DNA from: Thuidium tamariscinum
Taxonomy: Eukaryota; Streptophyta; Bryopsida; Hypnales; Thuidiaceae
Direction of reading: 5' to 3'
Assembly: GCA_947034885.2 (NCBI GenBank)
Contig: OX344753.2
Location: forward strand, 17,608,001 to 17,672,000
DNA length: 64,000 nt
Shown piece by piece: positions 37,441 through 47,700 of this stretch; within the stretch, counting starts at the first letter, position 1, and the number at the start of each line of letters is the position of its first letter. The notes beneath the pieces were generated by a model. The model was not told the DNA's origin. It did no database searches and saw nothing but the letters and a program-made list of their open reading frames with translations. The position numbers and the translations under genes were made by a program.

Positions 37441-39206
37441 AAAAGATCATGAACACTCCAAGATCAAGCACGCGCGCTCCTAGCATTCCAATGCATTACA
37501 TAAACAAAGAAGATGCAACTCACTACCATTCAAACTTGGCCATGATCAAGAACATTATACATATGTTCATAATACAATTACCCCCAAAGAACTTCTAATG
37601 TAACAAAGCTCATAGCTCCAAAAGTGTTAGAAAATAGATTTTCAACTATTCAGCCCAACACTTTCAAACACATCCAGAATACATTGTAGACAAACCAGAA
37701 CAACAACAATATGAAGTTGAAAGATTAAATAGTACATTCAAATACAAAACATACTAACTCAAAGAACTTGTATATTGAAAATTGTGTTTATAAACACAAG
37801 TAGTTTGCATTGAATCTTCTATTAATACATGCTCATACACATCTAGAAATTTAGTATAAAAAAACTAGCAGCTTAGGCTTAAGGCAACAATACTTTACTA
37901 TGGTGCAATACTGAGACAATTCAAAATACTAGAAGTCATCGAAGCAGAGAAAAAATTGTTGGAGAGTGTTAGGAATTCAACTCCACCTTGAACCAAGCCA
38001 TATATTCCTACTATGTGTTCTTGGTACTTAGACTGCAAGAGAATTCCAAGTCTTGGATTCCTATCTAAGCTTAAATTTTCCACCATATTGAGTTCTAGTT
38101 CAATATCAAAATTACTTTTCCAACTACCTCCTTCGACATGTCATGAAAAAACTGAACCTACTAAATATTTTTAGGGGAATCCAACCTTTGGCACCCTATT
38201 TTTTTCCTACTATATTCAAAAATGAAGGTTTTTTCTTATATCCTATTTTTTAATAATCACCCTAAGTACATATTACTAATGCTATGGTAGATCTATAGAA
38301 AGTATAAATTTTACCTTCAATAAATTGACCCTACTTTTTATCTCACGATGTTTGCTACCGCAGTGCTAGTCTCCTCCCTTCCAAGTCCTTGCAACAAAGT
38401 TAGTGCATGAGTATTGGAATATTAGTGGCCTATGAGCCTTAAATCTACCATTAGGGGAGATTTGAAGGCATTAAAAGACGGCGAGTTATCTTCAATTTTA
38501 AGAGTATGGGAACCCACCACATGAGTAGTGTGATATGGTTGAAAGACTACCATATCAAAAAATAGTAATTAATTTTTTTTAAATTTTTTTAAATTTTTAA
38601 ATTTTATAAATTAAACAAAAAATTAAGGTTTCTTAACACTTTTTGAGATTTTTGAAAAAATTTGAATTTTTTTCAAAACTTCAAAACTTCAACCATTATA
38701 ATTTGATTTATTGTTTCAGGATAGCATAGGAAACATGAAAAGGAATGGCCTTAAAATGACCCTCCCTAAGTATAGAGGTACCTATAATATAGTTATCTAA
38801 AATCACAGAATGTATCTATAATATAGACTTCTAGGCTCATGGGCTCATAGATTCTACACTCTTATGCTACATTCCACAAGTTCCTTGGAAAGTGTTCTAT
38901 ACATCATATGCTAATATTTCCAATATCTAGGGTCAAACTTCAACAAAAATTTCTACATATTATTATATATTTAATTAAATATAAACCTTAAGATCTTACA
39001 ATTCAATACCCAAATTTTTCATTTCTTTGTATTCTTCTGAGAATGCATTAGAAATTTTAATTTTGAGTGTTTATTCACAAAAAGGCCTTGTAATTTTAAA
39101 AGTTAAATGAATGAAATTTTTTTTTGTACCAAACATTGCCTAAAGCACTATGTGCACCATCTAGGATATATAGACTTTGAACAAAGTGCTTAAAAATTAA
39201 TCTTTA

Positions 39207-40138
39207 TTAACCCCTAAAGGACCAACATGCCTTTTTTGGCAACATAGCGATTTTGGGCAGGTACGTGTGGCTAGAGATTTTCATATTTTGAAGCCAAACT
39301 TTAATAGAAGGTGTGGATGAGGAGTATCTTCAAAGCCCAACAATTTTCGTGACTTTTGACTACATGGTTGAAAAGTTATTGCATAAAATGTTGTTTGTTT
39401 CTCAACTCGGGTAGTTCGGGTAGATCAGAAAAAATCACTTTTTTTGGAAATAGAAATTTGAAATTGGTCTTATAGATTAATATATACATGGAAAGCTTTG
39501 AATCATTCCATTTGGATTAATGAGTCAAAAGTTATGAAGAATTTTAGTTTGCGGGTAGTTATCGATTCTCTTCTCTAAGAAAAACTTTGAAGTCTTTTAT
39601 TTTACTCAATTTTCAATATTTTTGAAAAAGAATAAAAAAATTGGGTGTAGATTGTTTATTACAACATTTGAACCATTGGGATTGACATATTTCAATTCAA
39701 TAAATAAATTGTTACCATTTTTGTATTTTGAATCATTCTCTACTTCTTCCTAATTACTATTTTTTTGTACATGTTGTACAATTCCAAATGATATGAAAAT
39801 TTTCAAGCATGTATCCAACTTGAATTGGGGAATTAATCCAAAGAGTTGCAACCATTTTGGACATTTTTTCATACAAATGTGGCCTTCTGAAGTGCAGCTG
39901 CCCAGATTTCCGCAGTGGAAAAAAAATGATTTTTGTAACTTCAAACACTAATATCTTGCAATCTACATGGCGGAAATTTCTGAAATTTTTTGTACATCTT
40001 TCCTAACTAGTGAACTAAAAGATCCTACGGTTACATGTGTCAAAAAATGTTTTTTTTCTGAAATTTGGTAGCTGTCTTAGAAATGACAGTTTTGGAGCAA
40101 TTTTGGTAGAAACATAGTTGTGGTCCTTTAGGGGTTAA
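39207..40138 (-). mobile_element. TTAA-flanked 924-bp non-autonomous element, family I copy B (inverted)
   Basis: TTAA at 39207-39210 and 40135-40138 border the same perfect 14-bp ends as copy A, CCCCTAAAGGACCA and TGGTCCTTTAGGGG. The interior aligns with copies A, C and D only after reverse complementing: TGACACATGTAACCGTAGG, CCATGTAGATTGCAAGATA and GGAATTGTACAACATGTAC. No ORF longer than about 65 codons. Confidence 0.85.
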
Positions 40139-42797
40139 AGAAGGTAAGGATTTTAAATGTCCAATGTATGAATTCAAATAAATTATAGAAACAAAAACTA
40201 ATGGGTCCCCATGTATGTGAAAACATATATTTGCAAAAATTAGCATACAGTGATGACTAGAAGTGTCCTACAAATGAGTTTTGGTTAAATTTTAGAAATG
40301 AAGAGTGTATCTTTTATCCAAGATTCATCATTTAAGAGAGTATTCTTATGTAAGAAACAACATTAGCAAATGTTTTTTGGATTTTTTTGGCTTTCGATCT
40401 TTATATGACATTTTGGATCATTTTGGGCAAATTGATGAAGATTTGAGATTCGTTTTGATATAGACATCATAAAGTTTGAATAAATGACCAATCAATCATG
40501 ACCTTTTGTTCTCCTCAAGGTTCTCCTAAAACAATTGGCAACCTTAGAAATGATATTTGTATTTAAAAACTACATTAAGTACTGCAAAAAGCTACATTGT
40601 AAAAGATGACACTAAGACATCACTAATAATTTTGACATAGAATTGAAAATAATGGACTCCAACAATACAAATTGTAGTACTACAATCTACACTTGGTATG
40701 CACTCAATCCAAATTTCTAGGATTGTCTTTTGTAGAATCAAATTGCTAAAGTTGGATTCAAATATATACCTTATATTTTTCTTGTCTACAAAATAAAATG
40801 CCTCATGTTGTTTTGATTTCAAAATTAAAATTGAATAATTTAGATATTCTCTTATAAATATAGTACCAAAATAATTTCTAAAAAATTGCATTCTTTTAAG
40901 TTGCCTGTATATTATCAAAAATTTATATCTTTGTAAAATTTGCAATTCTTATCAAAATTAGATGAAACAAAGTTGCCATGTAGATCCTAACAAAGACAAA
41001 TTGCTAAAGCTTGAAATTTTTAAAAGCATATGTCATGAATTTTCTATGAACATTCTAAAAAGTTTTAAAAAATAACTTCACCTTGAAAAGTTTAAGAAAA
41101 TAAAAGCATTCCATATTCATCTACCTAGATACTTGAAGATTGGGAATGTAAATAAATTGAAATTATCTAAGATGATTTGATTAAAATTTAATATTTAATC
41201 TCTATATTTACTTTTGTAAATGTATAAAAACAATGAAGCTATCATGCTATCTAAAATCCTAAAATACTCAATTATTATAAGAAAACAAAATTCTTCTTTC
41301 AAAAATGAAAGTCAATTTCTTCATAGCCATTTAGAAAATAAATTCATAGTTTTGTATAGAGGGGTGATTGACTTTTGAGATTATAATGCATGACATACTT
41401 CCATATAAGGTAGTTTACTACAAATCATGAATAATCATGACATAGGTCAAAATCAAGGGGGTCTTGATTAATGTATTAGTATAATATTGTCATTGATCAA
41501 TTGTTGAACCTTCTTTTTTTAATTATTAATATGAGGTATTGGAAATGAAGCTCAAAGAGACAATAAAACAATGTTGAAAGAATGACTTGGTAGATTCTAA
41601 GGTCAATAGGCCTCTTCTTCCTACCCATCCTAGTTTGACCACTATGCTTAAAAAATTGGATGTTCACATTGAAATTAATGATGTATGTTTGTAATTGATG
41701 GTATCTTCTATGTGTTAAATATTCAAAACTAAAGAGGTTTTTGTAATATGAAATGTAATATTGATGTATTGAAGATTTTCAAGTATTCAAAATTAAATAG
41801 ATGTTAATCGTAATTTGGCAAAATTATAGAGTATAGATTGTAATAGAAATATAAAAGAATTTAAATTATTGTTTTAGACAAGGAATCTCTATCTTCTATA
41901 TTACATTGCATTGTGAAAAGCCATTTGTATTCAACATAAGGACAATTGGACCATATATGCCACCATTCAACTTTTAGAAAAGGTCTATTTTTGATAGCTT
42001 ACAAGCTTGCAACATAAACAATTTTTTTTCACCCATAGCACTCACAATGTAAAAGTATCTACATTTGTAAACAACCATGATAGCTATGATGTTTTTGTCT
42101 AATAACATGCAAAATCCCTAGTTTCTTTTGGTTCAAAAATCATTCAAAACTACCACTACTATTTCATAAATTCAAAAATACAAAAAAAATGGATTTTTGG
42201 AAATTTGAATTATATATATATAAATAAGATCATGTGGTATTAATTTCATGAAGCTCAAAAGAATAGATTGAAAGATATTCTCATTCACAATGAAGGAAAT
42301 AGGATAGAGTAGGCTCTACTTGTGAATTTCAAATGACTTCGACTGTTACATATTTAGAGCAATTTTTAAGAGTTTCAAAGATATGGGTCACATTGAAAAA
42401 AACTTTATATTGCAATGAAGGATGTCTCAAGAATTCACTAAACACTTGAGTTTGTTCAAAAAACATTTTCTACCACACAATTTAAAAAAAATGAATCTAA
42501 ACAATGGATGAAAGATTTATTCATCTTCCATACAAACAAACAATTTTCTCAAAATCTCAAATACCTATGGAAATTAGAAGGCTAATGTAGATTTTCAAGA
42601 GTCTAAGATATTGTGCACACTTTACAAAAAGGGGCCTACTTGTATACTCTTTTACGTCCATCCATGCCTTGAGGGCCATATTTACATTAGAACCAATGGG
42701 TGGGCAACCATTGTTGAACCTCAAGGGCTATGTTGGCATGCTTTGTAGTTGTCATTGCTCATCTTCCTTATAATCTAAGTTATATTCAATTCGGGAT

Positions 42798-43036
42798 CTA
42801 ATCCTTCAAGGACAAACTAGTGACCTTGGGAATAATCTATTTTGATACTATGTGAATCATCATTGATTTTAAAAAAAATCCAAAACAACATACATTAGAA
42901 AGTCAAACTAGTATAGAATACCATTGCTTTTACACAAAACTCCTTTGATGAATAATCACACTTCTGTCCTACACAATAGAAGCATTCTTTATCATTCATT
43001 AGACAAAAAAATGCTACAATGTCATTTAGGGGCTAA
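42798..43036 (-). mobile_element. Family III element, inverted copy
   Basis: Read on the minus strand it follows 54150-54377: AATGATAAAGAATGCTTC, GACAGAAGTGTGATTATTCA and CAAAATAGATTATTCC-like blocks in order, ending in TTGTCCTTGAAGGATTAG. The flanks here are CTAA on both sides instead of TTAA. It ends 21 bp before family I copy C, so two TTAA-type elements sit almost side by side. Confidence 0.65.
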
Positions 43037-43057
43037 TTTCTATTATTTACCTCTTTT

Positions 43058-43960
43058 TTAACCCCTAAACCCCTAACAGCGTTTTCACCAAAAAAAACTG
43101 CTCCAAAACTGCCATTTCTAATACAAGAGCAATTTTTTTTAAAAACACATTTTTGACTCATGTAACCGTAGGATCTTGTAGTAAGGTGGTTTGTAAACAT
43201 GTGGAAAAATTTTCAGAAATTTCCACCATGTAGATTGCAAGATATAAGCATTTGAATTGACAAAAACTGTTTTTTTATTCCTGCGAAAATCCGGGCAGCT
43301 ACACTTCGCAAGGTCACATTTGTGTGAAAAAAAATTCAAAATGGTGGTTACTCTTTGAATTCATACTTCAATGCAAGTTGGATACATTCTCAAAAAATTT
43401 CAAACCATTTGGAATTGTACAACATATAGGAAAAAATAAGTAAGTAGAAAGAAGTAAAAAATGAGCCAAAATACTAAATTGTGAACATTTTATTCATGGA
43501 ATTGAAAATTTTCAATCCCAATGGTTAAAATGTTGAAATAAACAATCTACACCTTTTGTTTTGATTTTTTTTCAAAAATATGAAAAATTGAATTAAATGA
43601 AGAATTTCAAACTTTTTTTTGTGCTGTGGAGATTCTGTAACTGGCCGCAAACTACCCCAAACTCAAAATCTTCATAACTTTTGACTCATTGATCGGAATG
43701 GATTGATTCAAAGCTTCACATGTCTGTATAAACCTAAAGAACCAATTTGAAATTTCACTTTTCAAAAAAAAAAAGTTTTGAAAAAGTTTTTTCAGCTGCC
43801 CGGTCTGCCCGCCGAGCAAACAAAGTGACATATCATGCCATAACTTTTTATCTACACATTGTATGAAAATTTCAAAGAAAAAAACAAAAACTCCATCCGT
43901 AGTGAGCTGCCCAAAAAATCTATAATCTCAAAAAACGCTGTTTAGGGGTTTAGGGGTTAA
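43058..43960 (+). mobile_element. TTAA-flanked 895-bp element, family I copy C, with doubled telomere-like termini
   Basis: TTAA at 43058-43061 and 43957-43960. The left end reads CCCCTAAACCCCTAA then CAGCGTTTT; the inverted right end is the same except for one extra A. Copies A and B have a single CCCCTAAA followed by GGACCA. The interior aligns with copy B: ATGTAACCGTAGGATCTT, ACCATGTAGATTGCAAGATA and GGAATTGTACAACATAT. It also has CTGCCCGGTCTGCCCGCCG near 43797, seen in copy A. No transposase-sized ORF. Confidence 0.85.
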
Positions 43961-44360
43961 TTCATACTACTCTGATTTTGGAGTTATAGCACGATACAAA
44001 ATCTTGGTTTAGACCATGATGTTTTATACCAAAATGTACATCTATAGACTACAATGAAATTTATTAAATTTCCAATGTCTAATTCTAGTTATTTAATATG
44101 CATTTTCTTCACTTTAAAAAAATTCAAATATTTCAAATTGTAACAAATGAAACTGGAAATTTTACGACTTGCAAGAGATGACTGATTTCATCACTCCAAA
44201 ACAAATATGAAAAAACTCATTTCATAAATACTTGCAAAATGGGAGAATAAAAGTTTGACCATAGGCCAACGCTTCTAAGCTTAAATAGCGGTGACAAGAC
44301 CCACTTCTAATAATGAAGGGAATTTCCAGCTCTAACCACGGGAATAGGTTCCCCGTCAGA

Positions 44361-44792
44361 AACTTACCGACTCCAGGTGCGTGATTCTAAACATGTGCCG
44401 AAAAACAACGCATGTCCGACCAAAGGTCGCTGTAGCGTTCGTCCAATGGTCGCTCTAATTCTCGACCGTCGGTCGCACAACGAACTCCCTCTCTGACTGG
44501 CGGGCGGAACGCTACAGTAACTCTGACTGGCGCATGCGACCTCTGGTCGGCAGCGAGTTTCCGGGTCCATTGGAGAAGAGAGCCAATTGCGCTCACTTTT
44601 GCAAAGCAATTCCGAGCTTAGAAAGCTCCGGGAGTCATGGTGCCACTCAGTCAACTTCCTCCGAACTTGTGTCTATTTCTATTTTAGATTTCTAGGTTTA
44701 GAGCTTTGAGTGTCTGTTTGGATTTTGGGTTGGAAGGGTTCTTGAGTTCGTGATTCTGCGGTGATTTTGAGTTTCTTTGAAGAGACCCCGGC
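44361..44792 (+). promoter_or_regulatory. Kinase promoter/5' leader with three CGACC-N3-GGTCG palindromes
   Basis: GC-rich DNA begins abruptly here, just before the kinase gene. The 13-bp palindrome CGACC-NNN-GGTCG occurs at 44417-44429, 44463-44475 and 44537-44549, with a half site (AATGGTCGC) at about 44444. The segment around 44432-44440 (GTAGCGTTC) is also inverted at 44507-44515 (GAACGCTAC). Repeated dyads suggest a dimeric protein-binding array or a decayed inverted repeat. The transcription start is unknown. Confidence 0.5.
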
Positions 44793-47700
44793 ATGGGGTC
44801 GAGCGATGTGGAGGATGTGGACGCCTCCAAGGGCATCTATGCTGTGTGCGGACAGCTCTGGTCTGGTAAAGAATTCGAACTCTCTTTCGTGGAACTATCT
44901 TTAGCTTGTTTCGTGGTGTGTGGATGCCCCTGAAAGCGTTTCGAAGTTTTGGAAGAATGTGCTTGTTTGCAAGAATTTGAGGTTTCTCTAGAATTTTTTT
45001 GTTAGTGGTGAATCGAGTGTTGAGAGCTTTGTAGACGTTCTGATCTTCGCAATCATGTCCCGGCTTTAAGATTATGGTGTTAACATAATTCTTGTTTTTC
45101 TCGTTTTAGGCTCTTAAGTCGTCAATATAAGCGCGTTTTTGTAGTGGAAAGAGTAGTGTAAGGATAATACTGTTTATTGTAAGGGTAATATCATTTATTG
45201 TGGACTACGAACTAGAAAGCGAAAAAAGTTTGAGAAATTATAATTTGGGACTATGAAGTCGGTGGTGGCCTCTGTGAATGGGCTCTTTAGCGTAACCTTC
45301 TTGATTCTGAGCATTTTTGGAGCCGATATCTACGTAGTGTTTCTCTCCATGAATGGAATAGAAGGGCTTACATGTGCACATGTGTGATCCTAGTGGTTTT
45401 GTAACATTTTGCAAGGCTGAGGATACTCTTCCGTTACTTTAAGCGTTCAGCCAATTTGTAGAAGTATGCTTTCATTGGGAGTTCACTCCTCAGAGCTGTG
45501 TTTCCTCTCTCGATGTATTAATGTCGTACGCAGTCATTCAGAAATGGGAGGTTGTAGAACACTATGAAAGGTTAGTAGACAGTACCTTTTTTATTCAAAG
45601 GTGTGGCCTTAGCCATTTAGGCAAGTCATACTTCAACTCAACTTGCTACTTGAAGGCCATTCGAATGTATGAATGGATCAGTTGCTGTTGGTAACTGGGC
45701 TCAGTTTACTGGAGTTGGGATGAGAACGGCTCCTTAATGGTTTTAGTATCCTCTAACTTGTTTAGTGATGGATTTAATTTGATCCCAATATTAAGCTCAT
45801 ATGCCCAAATCAGTCATGGTCTTGGGTTCTTGTTGCAGCGTTAACAGTAAAACGATTGTGACTGAGTTTACTGTTTTTCATTGGTTGTGTGACCTTGCCG
45901 ATGTGCACAAGCTGCCAGTGTTTTAATATACTAATGTTCCATTTGACAAGGATGCTTGTCCTGATCTGAATTCATGATTATTTGTGTACAGTGGGTCACC
46001 GATACAAGCTGCAAGAACATGTTGGATCAGGGTCCTACGGGGATGTGTGTCGGGCAGTGGATGTAGAGTTCAACCAAGTCGTTGCACTCAAGGTGAGATT
46101 CTAGAATCTTTCTCTACGAAAGTACATAGTTCCACTTTATGAGGAGTAGAAGCGAAAGTTGAATCGTAGTGAATGTAGAGTTTTCGAGATGAAAATGGAG
46201 TTCAAAATGAAGGGAAGTCATAGATGGCTATGATTTGGGCAAAGTTTGATAGGGAATGTAGTATGCATTAGATGATCTGCCTGTGAGACTCGAAAATGTG
46301 TTACTGTATTGAGTATACCAATAGAGATTACATGCCTAGCCATACGCATTTGATTTAGTGTTAATGTGTATGCTCCACGTCCCTGATCCTTTTCATGTAC
46401 AAACAGAGAGTGCCAGATATATTCTTTTGCCAAATGCTTGCCAAACGTGTGCTCCGTGAAGTGTGCATAATGCGGCGTCTTATCCACCCGTATATTATCT
46501 CATGTAAGCCATCATACTGGGAAGAGTACACAATTTAAAGCAGTTGATGTCTTTTTCCGCCTTTGCCCATGATGCTCAAGTGTGGAAGTAATTTCTAATC
46601 CTTATCATCATTGGGATAATTGATGTTCCTTTGATATGCCTTCACAGTAACGGACGTCTTTACGTCGAATAATCTGGAGAAACCGGACTCAACTGACTTG
46701 TACATCGCCACTGAATTTGCCGAACGGTATGCACAGTATTCAAAACCCACTGCAGTTGCAAATGTTTAGACGTGCTTTGCAAGCAAGGACTCACAGTTCG
46801 AAAATTAGATTGTTTCAGGAACTTTTCGTCAATACCGTACAAGTCATTTATCTTCATCATAAATGGGCCTATGGTTAGACAAATCATTGTCTCCCCTTGA
46901 TTCACAGGGGTGGCCTCTATATGATCACCGTGAATGATGCCAAAATTCTTTATTTAATGCTATCTAATAATTCCTGGAACATTCTAATTTTTTCTGCCTA
47001 CCCTGTTATGTTTCCTTATAGACTGACAGCGTATGTTTTATTCTAATCATCTTTTTGAGTTGGACTGGACTTACAAACATCTTGTCTTGTGCTGAGTATT
47101 TGAAATTGCGTGGGTTGTGCATAGTGGGGATATGTATCATCAAAGGGAGCCAATGACTGCCGAAACCATTCGGACTCTCATCTGGCAGATCCTCGTGGCT
47201 GTTAACTTTATGCACTCTTGCCATGTGTGGCACAGGCAAGTGATTATGTTATCTGCTGAGAACTTCATCTCAAATGTATATAGCTATGTCTTCCTGAAAA
47301 CATCACTCCTAGAAACCCCGGTATCCTAGGAAACCTAGATGTGTTAAACCTTCGCTAATTATAATGCCATTTTAGGTGATTTTTAATATAAGCTCTGCCT
47401 TCTGCAACGCTGCTAGATCTAGAATACCTTTGAGAGTTAGGCTTGCAATGATATCATGGTGCTAGGTCGTGTACACATACCATACCTATGACGTGGGAAT
47501 GTTTTTCGGCGGCAGGGATATCAAGTCCGAGAATGTGCTCTTGACAGGAAGTTTGCAATCTAAGTTGTGTGATTTTGGGCTTTCGCGATCGGCTCTTGAG
47601 GTGGGTTAACTCTGCAAGCTTTTTCTCAGAGATCTTTCCCTTGGATTCACCTGTTGTTGCATTGCGAAAGCTTTCTCAGGTTTTGTGATTTCTCATTTAG

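Larger units (their letters stand above)
31013..44360. other. AT-rich intergenic DNA, no gene seen
   Basis: About 13 kb of AT-rich sequence with only short, low-complexity ORFs. Recognised content is all repetitive: two hAT-like elements and a fragment, a TA microsatellite, two family I elements and one family III element, listed separately. Nothing coding was found between them. Confidence 0.8.

Noticed and set aside
39750-39948. Cys-containing minus-strand ORFs inside family I copy B
   Set aside because: Both overlapping frames are about 63 codons, lack conserved counterparts in the other copies, and do not resemble a transposase.
43058-43085. Interstitial telomere repeat
   Set aside because: The CCCCTAAA units are the end of a transposon-like element repeated, inverted, at its other end, so they are termini rather than telomeric DNA.
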